Positions 41,687-51,280 of a stretch of DNA of 64,000 nucleotides are shown in pieces; the stretch's first letter is position 1, and the number at the start of each line of letters is the position of its first letter. The translations under genes and the position numbers were made by a program. A model generated the notes under the pieces. It did no database searches. It was not told where the DNA came from and saw only the letters and a program-made list of their open reading frames with translations. The DNA comes from Haematococcus lacustris (Eukaryota > Chlorophyta > Chlorophyceae > Chlamydomonadales > Haematococcaceae): NCBI GenBank assembly GCA_030144725.1, contig JASKMD010000004.1:4514398-4578397 (forward strand), in the 5' to 3' direction.

Positions 41687-41827
41687 TGCCCGATAGCATA
41701 TACACGGTCAGCTGCACCGATGATATGGACGATGAAGTGGATGACCAAAGCGACCACGAGTCAGACATCCCTCCGTTCAACCCCCTCCGTTCGAGGTCGC
41801 GACTGCACGTCTTGCGGCAGCAAGACT
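41687..41827 (+). pseudogene. Small acidic ORF, probably frameshifted by a 14-bp duplication
   Basis: The Met at 41687 opens an Asp/Glu-rich frame that stops at TAG 41825. A near-perfect direct repeat of CCTCCGTTC (about 41770-41795) looks like a 14-bp tandem duplication. The frame reading through the second copy is open up to a GTGAGA donor at about 41831 and continues after a CACGCAG acceptor near 41898. The sequence therefore resembles a short two-exon gene broken by the duplication. No homology recognised. Confidence 0.3.
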
Positions 41828-42079
41828 AGCAGGTGAGAACATTATGGTAACCGCGTTGACCAGCATTGGCCTAACTTTGCATCTTGCTCCCACGCAGAAT
41901 CCCAAGTCGCGCAGCCGAACAATGCAGTTGCAGCGATCGCGGGTACCTCTGCATCCCACAGCTTGGCTGAAGAGGCATCTCAGCTTGGTCACGCAAGTCG
42001 AGCCGTAATTCAGCTGTCGTAGCAAGCTGAAACTGTCGTTCCGCTGTGGCGACGATGGAGCTCTCCGCGCTTTGGAGTG

Positions 42080-42880
42080 TCTCAAGGCTATCCTCCATAC
42101 AGTAGGCGGATGCTGGGTTTCACCCGATCTCTGCCATTATCTGACTGCCCCTTGCTGTTGCTATGTGCGGATAATCTCGCTGTCTACCTACCCTGCCCCT
42201 TGCCTAGTTGCCCCTTGCCTCTAGCTGCTGCAGCCTGCTTCATACATCCCCTAGCTGCTGCCCATGCCGCATGCTTCACCCCTTGGCTGACCCTGCCACC
42301 CATGCCTACTGCCTTTCCCTGCAACCTACTATTGCACGTGGCTGCTGCCAGACGCGTCATGTCGCCCTAGCTGCTGCCCATGCCGCATGCTTCACCCAAT
42401 GGTGCTGCCTGCCCTCCACAGCCCCTTGTTGCTGCCTATTGCTGACCCTGCCACCCCTGCCTGTTGCCTTTCCCTGCAACCTACCGCACCTCGTTGCCTG
42501 GGAATTATTGCATGTGGCTGCTGCCAGACGCGTCATGTCGCCCTAGCTGCTGCCCATGCCGCGTGCTACGCCCAGTTGCTGCTGACTGCTGATGCTGTTA
42601 CCTCTGGCTGCTGCCCTTCCGTGCGGCCTACTGCCCCTCATTGCCTAGGTAGTAGTGCATATGGCTGCTGCCGGACGCGTCATGTTGCTCTAGCTGCCGC
42701 CCATGCCGCGTGCTACGCCCAGCTGCTGCTGACTCCTGACGCTGTTACCCCTGGCTGCTGCTCTGTGCGGCCTACTGCCCCTCATTGCCTAGGTAGTAGT
42801 GCACATGGCTGCTGCCGGACGCGTCATGTTGCTCTAGCTGCCGCCCATGCCTCAACATGCTTAACTCTAGCTGCATGACC
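42080..42880. repeat. Diverged tandem repeats of about 145-177 bp
   Basis: GACGCGTCATGT followed by CTAGCTGC(T/C)GCCCATGCCGC recurs near 42351, 42528, 42675 and 42819. Rich in CTGC. No gene supported. Confidence 0.75.
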
Positions 42881-43228
42881 TGCTCCCTATTTGCGCTTAA
42901 TCACCATGTGCAGACTGCTCCGGAGTGCCGTATTGCCCTTGCCAATGTTGTCGCCAATCGCGCGTTTTGTGCAGATTGCTTCAACTGGACGACTGGACTG
43001 TTTTTATTTGTGTAGCAAATAACTGCGTGTGGCAGGGTTAGCGCTTTGCGTCGTAAGTTGTAGGGTGCTCGTTGGTTGAGTTCAGTGGTGCACATTTTTC
43101 ATCTTTCCCGTAAAAGCTGTAATTGTGATTATCAACCCGTAATAGCCCTCTCACGTCCCGACGTCTGTATAATGTCAACTTTACGACTATATAACGATTT
43201 GTGATTTTCTCGTAATGGAAAGGGATGC

Positions 43229-43429
43229 ATCTGTACAGATAGCTTAGAGCCATTTGTACAGATAGCATATAGGCATCTGTACAGATAGCTCAAAGGCATC
43301 TGTACAGATAGCTGAAAGGGGCATCTGTACAGATAATCAAAGAGCTATCTGTACAGATAGCAAGGAGCATCTGTACAGATAGCTTTGCAGACATCTGTAC
43401 AGATAGCTACCTAGCGAATCTGTACAGAT
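43229..43429. repeat. ATCTGTACAGAT palindrome array 5
   Basis: Eight or nine copies. All but the first 40 bases belong to the 305-bp repeat shared with 28591-28895. Confidence 0.95.
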
Positions 43430-43575
43430 ACGTGGTTACAAAATTCGCGGTCAAATTGCGTCGCAACGGATGCACGGAATTGCGTAAGACTTATACCGTT
43501 CGAACGGCCGTCTACTCTAGTTTGCAACAAGCTATGGTCGGCCCATTCGCGACCGGTCCTTGTTTATCGTGAGTG
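43271..43575 (+). repeat. 305-bp dispersed repeat with CACTC-type end, copy 2
   Basis: Colinear copy of 28591-28895. It ends in GTGAGTG at 43575, directly abutting Gypsy integrase coding sequence, which supports 43575 as an element terminus or insertion boundary. Confidence 0.8.
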
Positions 43576-44641
43576 TTGGGAGTCAGTGTCAATGGACCTG
43601 ATCACCAAGCTGCAATCTGCTTCACATGGGTTTGATGCCATCTGTGTCTTTGTTGACAGGCTCAGTAAAATGGTGCACTTTGTGCCCTGCAAGGAGAGCA
43701 TGAATGCCAAGGGCTTTGCCCGTCTGTTTGTTGACAATGTCTTCAAACTGCATGGCCTGCCAAAAGACATGGTCTCTGACCGTGGTCCCCATTTCCACAA
43801 CACTTTCTGGCACCATGTGCAGAAGTTGCTGGGCATGAGGGGATCCCTGTCTTCCTCCTATCACCCTCAGTCTGATGGCCAGACTGAGAGGTACAACCGT
43901 GTGTTGGAAGAGATGCTACGTCAGTACATCTCTCCCACCCAAGCTGATTGGCCTGACTATCTGTCACTTGCTGAGTTTGCTGTGAACAACTCATGGCAAG
44001 AGTCCATCAAGTCTACACCGTTCCTGGTCAATACCGGACAGTCCCCCATTACCCCTATGCTCCACTCTCTACCTGACAAGGGGCGGTGCCCTGAAGGCCT
44101 GACCTATGCTACTTGGTGGCAGGAGGCTGTGGCTAAGGCCAAGCTATGCATGCAGGCTGCTCAGCAACGTCAAGCTGCCTATGCCAACCAGGACCGTCGA
44201 GATGTGCATTACAAGGTGGGTCAAATGGTCCTGCTCAGCACTAAGAACATGAGGTTGAAGCCAGGCAAAGCACGTAAGCTGCTGCCACGTTTTGTGGGCC
44301 CCTTCAAGGTGCTTGACTTGGTTGGCCAGGTTGCAGTGAACCTGCAGCTGCCTGCCTCCATGTCACGTCTTCACCCTGTGTTCCATGTGTCACTCATCAA
44401 ACCCTACATTGGCACTGATGTGGGCTTCATGCCTCCGCCTGTTGAGTGGCTTGATGAGGAGCCTGTGTACTATGTTGAGCGTCTGCTTGACCACAGACAT
44501 GTGCATGCAGGAAAGGCCAAGGAGTACCTGGTGCAGTGGGAAGGTTATGATGCCGACCACAACACCTAGGAGCCACGTTCCAACTTGGTTGGCTGTGACA
44601 AGATCCTGGCTGAGTACAATGCAGCTCACAACCTGAAGTAA
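43576..44641 (+). pseudogene. Chromodomain Gypsy pol fragment (integrase core to chromodomain)
   Basis: It begins inside the integrase catalytic core (MDLITKL..., DRLSKMVHF, SDRGPHF, SSYHPQSDGQTER, the D,D-35-E region). It continues through the GPF/Y-like segment and a chromodomain (EEPVYYVERLLDHRHV...). The frame stops at TAG in the chromodomain at a position where the family normally has Trp (TGG), then reads on as EPRSNLVGC. Gag, protease and RT are missing upstream, where a CACTC-ended repeat abuts. A purine tract (44879-44892) and TGTAAAG at 44893 mark the start of its 3' LTR. It is a 5'-truncated, dead copy. Confidence 0.85.
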
Positions 44642-44892
44642 GTCCTAGGTCATGCATGCTGGTATGCTGCTGGACTTTGGCATTCTCAGCATGCTTGTAC
44701 CTCTGGTCAGCTGCTACCTGTGTGGTTATGGTTTCCCTGTGCCTAGTCGGCACGATGGTCTTTGACCGCTCCCTAAGCTATGACCTGGTGCGCCCTTTGG
44801 GTTGCCCAGTAGCTAAAACAGCATGCTGTAGGCAATGCGAGTCACGTGGTTTTACCCGTGGCGGAACGGAAGCCCCTTTGGAGGGGGAGGAA

Positions 44893-45098
44893 TGTAAAGT
44901 GCGCACCTCTGGAAGAGATTGCCGCTTCGCGTCGTCTGGGCTGTCTCGTGAATGCGAGCCGTCGCGGGACGCGGGTTACACGTGTAGAGTGAGATTTGGC
45001 AGGTTAAAGACTAGCGACATTGCGTTCGTGAGTACAACTGGTTCGATCCCAGGGAGCCCCGTTCTAAGCTCTAGCCATTCTTGCAACACACCGCTGTA
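44893..45098 (+). repeat. Probable 3' LTR remnant of Gypsy copy 1
   Basis: TGTAAAG directly follows a polypurine tract GGAGGGGGAGGAA, the expected PPT/3' LTR boundary. No second copy is present to fix the right end, which is set where the next Gypsy's reading frame opens. It contains GGTTCGATCCC (45038), resembling a tRNA B box. Confidence 0.45.
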
Positions 45099-45221
45099 AC
45101 CCAACACCCTAGTCGGAAGTCACCGCCTCGACTGGACCGGCCTTCGAGCTTGTGTCAAAAGGTCATCTGACGTTGCGTCCCCGCACGTTACACTCCTCCC
45201 AGGCCCTAAACACACCACCCT

Positions 45222-45504
45222 TGTTAGTTGCATACCCTCCCGGTGCAGTTGAGATCAAGCACCGGGATTGTAGGGTGTGCCTGCTAGCGGCCCGGCCGCG
45301 ATGAGTGCGAGTGTGACTGCCGTATTTAGGGCAGACACCCGGCAGTCGTAGGCACCCTGAACTGGTGTCCGCGTCTGCCCGTGCTCTTCCAACAGGTAGG
45401 CGCAAGGTTGCGCAAGGTTGACGCAAGGTTGCGCGCTAGCAGTTGTGGCAGATCAATGTAACTACCCTGAACTGGTGTCCGCGTCTGCCCGTGCTCTTCC
45501 AACA
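45222..45504 (+). repeat. Copia 5' LTR
   Basis: Starts TGTTAG and ends CCAACA. An internal 42-bp segment ending CTCTTCCAACA (45353-45394) is repeated at the LTR end (45463-45504). CGCAAGGTTG repeats lie between. Confidence 0.95.
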
Positions 45505-45518
45505 GGTTATGGGCCCAC
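45505..45518 (+). promoter_or_regulatory. Primer-binding site (internal initiator tRNA-Met)
   Basis: GGTTATGGGCCCAC is complementary to the anticodon stem-loop (GUGGGCCCAUAACC) of plant-type initiator tRNA-Met, not to a tRNA 3' end. This indicates priming by a cleaved half-tRNA, as in Drosophila copia. Confidence 0.8.
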
Positions 45519-45591
45519 GCGCTGACGCGCGATAGGACTCCAGTAAGTTGCTGGCTAGGGTTCGTGTGGTTGACAGCCTAGTCGATCAGCG

Positions 45592-47745
45592 ATGGCAACT
45601 TCTCCTGCTTCAGCCTCCGGCAATCAGGCCACCATTCTCGATGACGACAACTGGCCAATTTGGAGCATCCGCACCGAAGGCCTGCTAATCGAAGCAGGCC
45701 TCTGGTCCGTCGTCGCCGACGGCGTCACCCCCTTACCCACCGCGCCAGCAGCAAACGCCACTCAGCAAGAGCAGACTGCGTATGCTGCTGAGCTAGCCAG
45801 ATCTCGCGCGGACAGCGCGCTGGACCGCAAAGCCAAAGCCTTTATCCAACGGCACGTCTCCAACCTCCACATCTTCACTGTCAAGTCTGCAGACTCAGCG
45901 CAAGACGCCTGGGAAACCCTCGAATCTCAGTTCACCGAATCGTCAGTCGCGCGACAGTCACAGCTTCAGCAGCAACTCAGTCTCCTGCGCATGGAGCCCG
46001 GCGAGTCAGTAGCGCGCTTCTATGCGCGTTTGCAGCAGCTGCTAACAGAGCTGGAAGCTTGCAATTGCGAGACCTCTGAGTCCACAGTGGTACTCGCCAT
46101 TCTGGCAGCCCTACCGCCTAAGTACGAAAGCACAGTCGAAAGGCTGCGCTACGATCAGACCAGCGCCGACCTAAAAGTCGAGCGCATCAAGCGTGTGCTG
46201 CTGACTAAGGAGGCTGACCTACTCAGCAAGCAGATGCAGCAGCAACTCAGCACCTCCTCATCCTCACTCTGGTCCTACTCCTCCCCTTCTGACAGCAGGG
46301 GGACTGGTAGTTCAGGCGGACAGGGGGGCAGGGGCAGGTTCAGGCTACCTCAGCAGTCTCGTGAGCAGCAGCAGCAGCATCAGCAGGCCAGAGCACAGTC
46401 ACCTGACAGGTCCTCCAGGGAGGTCAGCTCACATGCTCATCTGACCTGCAACTACTGTGCTAAGCCTGGCCATATCATGTCTGAATGTTTCACCTTTGAC
46501 AGAGATCAGCGCAATCGCATGAGGACCCTTTTCAGCAACCCTGCCAAACCCAGCAGCCCAGGCAGGCGTCCCAGTCCAGGCAGGAGCTCTAGCCCAGTCA
46601 GGACTTCCAGCCCCAGCAAAGGCAGAGCTCAGACTCCTGGCAGGGCAGCAGCTCAGAGCCCATCCAGGGGGGCCAGCCTGTTCACCTGTTCCACTGCTGC
46701 TGATGATGATGATGATCTTGATGATGTCCTCATGCAGATGGTGCAGCCCAAACTGAACTTCAACAGTGACCTGTACAGCCCATTCTGCATGGACTCAGGT
46801 GCCTCACAGCATATCCTGAAGGACCTGCAGTTCTTCTACAACTACACACCCTTTGCGCCAGACAAGCACAGGCCTGTAAGGCTGGCAGCTGAGGGCCACA
46901 GGGTCTGGGCAGTTGGGTCAGGCAGTGTGTTCTTGAGCACCAAGCGTGGCTCCTGGTTCCTCAGCCATGCTTTGTATGTCCCTGACAGCAAGCAAAACTT
47001 CATCTCAGTGACAGCTGCAACAGACGACGGCAGCAGCTTTCTATTCCGTGGAGATGTGTGCCAGATCAGCTGCAATCAGTTTGGCAGCATGCTCAGGGTC
47101 AACGCGCACAAGGTCAGAAACTCTTACATCCTGGCAGCTGTTCCAATGCCAGATGGCCCAGACACAGACTCAGAGCCAGCACAGCTGTATAACATCCAGC
47201 AGTCAGCTCTACAGCCTGACCCCAGGGTAAAGCTGGAGCTCCTGACCAACGTGGCTGCGCCCTCTGCCAACAGCTCCACCTCCGACTCTCCTCAGGTGTG
47301 GCACCAGCGCCTATGTCATACTTCCTATGATGCTCTAGCACGCATGCAGTCAGCAGGCATGGTGTCAGGAGTACCTGTCACAGCTGCACAATTCCGAGCA
47401 GCTGCCTCATATCCAGCTGTGTGTGTGGGCTGTGTCAAGGGCAAACAGCACAAGAATGTTGCATTTGCTGGACCACCCCCCAATGCAGCACCAGTGACAG
47501 CTCCCCTAGGGCTGATCCACATGGATGTCTGTGGCCCCATGCATGCCAGAGCCAGAGACGGCAGCCTGTATGTGGCCACTTTCCTTATGAACACACTAAG
47601 CTGTCTGTGTGTGTGCCCATCAGCAGCAAAGCTCAGGTGCCAGACACAGTCAGAACAGTCATTGAAGAGCTTGAGACCCAGTCAGGCTACCGCTGCAAGG
47701 CCATCCGAACAGACAATGGCACAGAGTACGTCAACAGCCGCATGA
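45592..47745 (+). CDS. Copia gag-protease-integrase (5' part)
   Basis: 717 residues. Gag resembles the UBN2/copia-gag type, with DNWPIWSIR near the N-terminus, followed by a Ser/Gln-rich linker and a CCHC knuckle CNYCAKPGHIMSEC (46447-46488). The aspartic protease has DSGAS with D401 (46792). A GAG-pre-integrase zinc region (WHQRLCHTS...CVGCVKGKQ) follows. The integrase begins at LIHMDVCGPM. The frame then leaves the family sequence after YVATFL (about 47586), where a one-base deletion moves the rest of pol into the next frame; the last 50 residues here are out-of-frame translation. Confidence 0.9.
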   Translation: MATSPASASGNQATILDDDNWPIWSIRTEGLLIEAGLWSVVADGVTPLPTAPAANATQQEQTAYAAELARSRADSALDRKAKAFIQRHVSNLHIFTVKSADSAQDAWETLESQFTESSVARQSQLQQQLSLLRMEPGESVARFYARLQQLLTELEACNCETSESTVVLAILAALPPKYESTVERLRYDQTSADLKVERIKRVLLTKEADLLSKQMQQQLSTSSSSLWSYSSPSDSRGTGSSGGQGGRGRFRLPQQSREQQQQHQQARAQSPDRSSREVSSHAHLTCNYCAKPGHIMSECFTFDRDQRNRMRTLFSNPAKPSSPGRRPSPGRSSSPVRTSSPSKGRAQTPGRAAAQSPSRGASLFTCSTAADDDDDLDDVLMQMVQPKLNFNSDLYSPFCMDSGASQHILKDLQFFYNYTPFAPDKHRPVRLAAEGHRVWAVGSGSVFLSTKRGSWFLSHALYVPDSKQNFISVTAATDDGSSFLFRGDVCQISCNQFGSMLRVNAHKVRNSYILAAVPMPDGPDTDSEPAQLYNIQQSALQPDPRVKLELLTNVAAPSANSSTSDSPQVWHQRLCHTSYDALARMQSAGMVSGVPVTAAQFRAAASYPAVCVGCVKGKQHKNVAFAGPPPNAAPVTAPLGLIHMDVCGPMHARARDGSLYVATFLMNTLSCLCVCPSAAKLRCQTQSEQSLKSLRPSQATAARPSEQTMAQSTSTAA

Positions 47746-50723
47746 GAGAGTACTGTGCCAGCAAAGGCATAGTGCACCAGCACTCAGCCCCCTACAGCCC
47801 CCAGCAGAACGGTGCAGCTGGACGCCTGAACAGAACCATCTTTGAAAAAGCTCGCAGCATCATCCACTCAGCCGATATCTCACTCAGCTTCTGGGCACAT
47901 GCTGTCAAGTTTGCCAATCATGTCAGATGCCTGCTTCCTGTGTCAGGCCAGCCGCTCACACCTTGGGAGGCCTTCTACGGTGTCAAACCTGATCTGTCAG
48001 GTCTCAGGGTGTTTGGCTGCAGAGTCTGGCTCCATATTCCTGATCACCAGCGCAGCAAGCTGCAGGCCAAGTCAGTTGAGGGCCTGTTCATAGGCTATGA
48101 GCCTGGCTCTAAGGCGTACAGGGTACTGGTCAACGGCAGAGAGACATGCAGCAAGGACATAGTGTTTGACGAGCTGTCAGTTCTGCAGCCTACTCGCCAG
48201 CAGGACCAGTCAGCCCAGCCTGTGTTTCTCTTACCCCTCCCACCCAGCCCTGCAACCCCCTCTGAGCCACTGTCCCCAACAGCTCCTGCTGAGGGGGGCA
48301 ACAGTCTGCAGCAGACCAGCAGCAGTAGCTCCGAGGACAGTGGGAGCAGCAGCAGCAGCAGCAGTGGGACCAGCGACAGCAGCAGGCCAGGCAGCAGCGC
48401 ACAGCGACCACAGTCCAGACCTCTGGAAGGCATAGGGGCACATCAGGACAGCAGCAGCTCAGACTCTCTACCCAGTGAGCAGGAACCCAGTCAGCATGTC
48501 AGCCTCACTGCCAGATATGAGCCAGGCTCCCACATGTGGCACCAACAGCAACTGGAGCTCATCAGCAAGCTACCCAGACCGGGAATAGGCAGATTCAGCC
48601 TTCGCTCTATGCCTCTAGCCAGGGAGACAGTGGGAGCACAACCAGCTGCAGCACCAGCAGCAACAAGACCAGCAGCATCAGCTGCAGCATCAGCAGCAGC
48701 CAGACCAGCAGCACCAGCCGCAGCACCAGCAGCAAGACCAGCTGCACCAGCTGCAGCACCAGCAGCAAGACCGGCAACATTAGTTGCAGCACCAGCAGCA
48801 GCAAGACCAGCAGCACCAGCTGCAGCACCACCAGCAGCACCAGCAGCAGTCAGACCGACAGCATCAGCTGCAGCACCAACAGCAGCAAGACCGGCAGCAC
48901 CAGTAACAGCAGTTGCTAGACCAGCAGCAGCAGCCAGACCAGGCTTGGCACAGCCTGCGCTCCGTGTTCCTCTGATCCCAACATCAGCAGCAGCAAGACA
49001 GGCAACACCGGCAGTGCACCCCTCTATGCCCATGCCTCCTGCACATGACCCACGGCCTGCCTCACCTGAAGCACATGCTGCACCCGTGCCACGGCGCAAC
49101 CCATCCAGAGAGAGGCACCTACCTGAGAGGTTCAGGGACTCTGACCTGTTTGCCATGAATGTGTCAGACTCTCCTGTCAATGACACACCCACTGTGGCAG
49201 AGGCCCTAGCCGGTCCCATGGCAGACTTGTGGATTGAAGCTATGAATGCTGAGCTGGCCTCCCTGCATGCCAACCAAACATGGTGCCTTGAAGAGCGTCC
49301 TGCCAATGCACGTGTGCTGCCCACCAAATGGGTACTCAAAGTGAAGCGTGATGCTGCAGGGAACATTGAGAAGCTGGAGGCCAGGCTAGTGGCAAAGGGG
49401 TTCTATCAACAATCAGGTGTGGATGTAGGAGACGTCTATGCACCTGTCAGCAAGCATACCACATTGCGCACCCTCCTGGCCAAGGCAGCAGCTGAGGACA
49501 TGGAGATTCATCAGTTAGACTTTGAGACAGCCTTCCTGAACGGCAAGCTAGAACCAGGGGAGGTCATCTATGTGCAGCAGCCAGAGGGTTTTGAGGAGGG
49601 CAGCACTAACACTGTTTGCCGTCTGCAGAAGGCCCTGTATGGTCTGAGGCAGGCCCCTAGGGCGTGGCATGCCAGGCTGTGTGAAGAGCTGCTGAGCATG
49701 GGCTTCAAGGCATCTGAGGCAGACCCTGCTCTGTTTACCCTGCAGCTGAGCACTGGCATGGTGTACCTGCTAGTGTATGTGGACGACTGCCTTCTGTGCA
49801 CCCAGCAGGGGGACACCGCAGGCTTGGCCTACGTAAAGAAGCAGCTGTCCTCAGCCTTCAAGCTGAAGGACCTGGGTGAGGCCCGGTGGTTCCTAGGAAT
49901 GCAGCTGACCAGGGATAGGGCTGAGGGCACCATCAAGCTTGACCAGCACAAATTCATCCAGGAGCTGGTCACAGCCCACAGCAAGTCAGCAGCTCACAGC
50001 AAGCCTCTGCCCATGGCTCCTGCTGTTAAGCTAGTCAGGGAAGGGGATGCCTTGGACACGACTCTGCACCATTACAGTGCCCTGGTGGGCAGCCTGCTTT
50101 ACCTGACCTGCTGCACACGGTCAGACATTGCTTTTGCTGTGGGCGCCATGGCCAGGCACATGTCTGCACCCACTAAGCAGCACTGGGCGGCCGCCTGCAG
50201 AGTGCTATGTTATCTAAAGGGCACAGCAGATCAAGGACTCCTGTTTGGTGGTGTGTCAGGGCTGCAGGGGTTCTCTGATGCAGACTATGCAGGGGACAAG
50301 GACACAGCCAGAAGCACCACTGGGTACATCTTCACTCTGAATGGGGGTGCCATCAGCTGGTCCAGCCGCCTCCAGCCAACTGTGGCTATGTCAACAGCAG
50401 AAGCAGAGTATATGGCAGCTTCCAGCGCAGCCAAGGAGGCTCTGTGGCTGCGCAAGCTCATGAGGGATCTGCAGTTAGATGCCAGCTGTGTGCACCTGGG
50501 CTGTGACAATCAGGCAGCCATTCAGCTTCTGCACAACCCCATGGCCACCTCACGAGCAAAGCATATTGACGTACATCATCACTTTGTCAGAGAGCGCATC
50601 AGCAGGGGTGAGGTAGCATTTCACTACTGCCACACCTCCAGCATGCTGGCAGACATCCTCACCAAGCCCTTGGCAGCAGTCCAGTTTAACATGGGCAAGC
50701 AAGGATGTGGAGTGTTCAGATGA
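47589..50723 (+). CDS. Copia pol: integrase core, RT, RNase H
   Basis: It continues integrase in the shifted frame (EHTKLSVCVP, DNGTEY, SAPYSPQQNGAAGRLNRT). A low-complexity Ala/Pro/Ser linker follows, made of a trinucleotide-like repeat at 48640-48960. The RT has FETAFLNGKLEPGE, LYGLRQAPRAW and YVDD. The RNase H region has SDADYAGD and STAEAEYMA...CDNQAA. The stop is at 50723. A Met-initiated frame also exists from 47421 but is unrelated before 47589. A purine-rich GAGTGGGAG tract precedes the 3' LTR. Apart from the integrase frameshift the gene looks intact. Confidence 0.9.
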   Translation, partial: EHTKLSVCVPISSKAQVPDTVRTVIEELETQSGYRCKAIRTDNGTEYVNSRMREYCASKGIVHQHSAPYSPQQNGAAGRLNRTIFEKARSIIHSADISLSFWAHAVKFANHVRCLLPVSGQPLTPWEAFYGVKPDLSGLRVFGCRVWLHIPDHQRSKLQAKSVEGLFIGYEPGSKAYRVLVNGRETCSKDIVFDELSVLQPTRQQDQSAQPVFLLPLPPSPATPSEPLSPTAPAEGGNSLQQTSSSSSEDSGSSSSSSSGTSDSSRPGSSAQRPQSRPLEGIGAHQDSSSSDSLPSEQEPSQHVSLTARYEPGSHMWHQQQLELISKLPRPGIGRFSLRSMPLARETVGAQPAAAPAATRPAASAAASAAARPAAPAAAPAARPAAPAAAPAARPATLVAAPAAARPAAPAAAPPAAPAAVRPTASAAAPTAARPAAPVTAVARPAAAARPGLAQPALRVPLIPTSAAARQATPAVHPSMPMPPAHDPRPASPEAHAAPVPRRNPSRERHLPERFRDSDLFAMNVSDSPVNDTPTVAEALAGPMADLWIEAMNAELASLHANQTWCLEERPANARVLPTKWVLKVKRDAAGNIEKLEARLVAKGFYQQSGVDVGDVYAPVSKHTTLRTLLAKAAAEDMEIHQLDFETAFLNGKLEPGEVIYVQQPEGFEEGSTNTVCRLQKALYGLRQAPRAWHARLCEELLSMGFKASEADPALFTLQLSTGMVYLLVYVDDCLLCTQQGDTAGLAYVKKQLSSAFKLKDLGEARWFLGMQLTRDRAEGTIKLDQHKFIQELVTAHSKSAAHSKPLPMAPAVKLVREGDALDTTLHHYSALVGSLLYLTCCTRSDIAFAVGAMARHMSAPTKQHWAAACRVLCYLKGTADQGLLFGGVSGLQGFSDADYAGDKDTARSTTGYIFTLNGGAISWSSRLQPTVAMSTAEAEYMAASSAAKEALWLRKLMRDLQLDASCVHLGCDNQAAIQLLHNPMATSRAKHIDVHHHFVRERISRGEVAFHYCHTSSMLADILTKPLAAVQFNMGKQGCGVFR
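48640..48960 (+). repeat. Ala/Pro-coding trinucleotide-like repeat in Copia pol
   Basis: GCAGCACCAGCA-type repeats between integrase and RT, coding for long Ala/Pro runs. Confidence 0.85.
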
Positions 50724-50997
50724 TCAGGCACAGGTATTATCTGATCTGAAACAGCCTGTGGTATCCAGCCTGTGAAGTTTATCAGGACTGGAGCATGGAA
50801 GGTTTCTAGGCACAGGCCTGCATGCCTGTTAACAGCCTGTTAGTCTCAGCATGGTGTGCTTTTGCCATGAACTGAGAGTTGCCTGCAGTTGTTGCTTGGC
50901 TCAGGCCTGCATGCCTGCTGACCGCCAGTTGTTTGCTTAAACAGTTGTTGGAAGCGCAAAGTTGTTGCTCTCACCTAGCCAGACCTCTGAGTGGGAG

Positions 50998-51280
50998 TGT
51001 TAGTTGCATACCCTCCCGGTGCAGTTGAGATCAAGCACCGGGATTGTAGGGTGTGCCTGCCAGCGGCCCGGCCGCGATGAGTGCGAGTGTGACTGCCGTA
51101 TTTAGGGCAGACACCCGGCAGTCGTAGGCACCCTGAACTGGTGTCCGCGTCTGCCCGTGCTCTTCCAACAGGTAGGCGCAAGGTTGCGCAAGGTTGACGC
51201 AAGGTTGCGCGCTAGCAGTTGTGGCAGATCAATGTAACTACCCTGAACTGGTGTCCGCGTCTGCCCGTGCTCTTCCAACA
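50998..51280 (+). repeat. Copia 3' LTR
   Basis: 283 bp, same length and internal 42-bp duplication as the 5' LTR; one visible substitution (CTGCTAGCGG versus CTGCCAGCGG). Confidence 0.95.

Larger units (their letters stand above)
45222..51280 (+). mobile_element. Ty1/copia LTR retrotransposon, complete, 6059 bp
   Basis: Two 283-bp LTRs (45222-45504, 50998-51280) differ at only about one site and are flanked by a perfect 5-bp duplication ACCCT (45217-45221, 51281-51285). The primer-binding site directly follows the left LTR. Order gag, protease, integrase, RT, RNase H is that of Copia (Pseudoviridae-like) elements such as Osser of Volvox. The near-identical LTRs indicate a recent insertion, yet the integrase has a frameshift. 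It sits inside the protease region of a Gypsy element. Confidence 0.95.

Noticed and set aside
24981..43575. One 18.6-kb CACTA element with ends at 24981 and 43575
   Set aside because: The ends are inverted and of CACTC type and enclose the transposase, but the flanking triplets differ (GAG versus TTG), a second right end lies at 28895, and homology extends outside the left end, so the boundaries are not proven.
45000..45060. tRNA gene or tRNA-derived SINE at GGTTCGATCCC
   Set aside because: A B-box-like word is present but no cloverleaf or convincing A box at the right distance could be drawn.
48491..49366. Minus-strand Ala/Gly-rich ORF within Copia
   Set aside because: Shadow of the GCA-rich linker and RT coding sequence on the plus strand.
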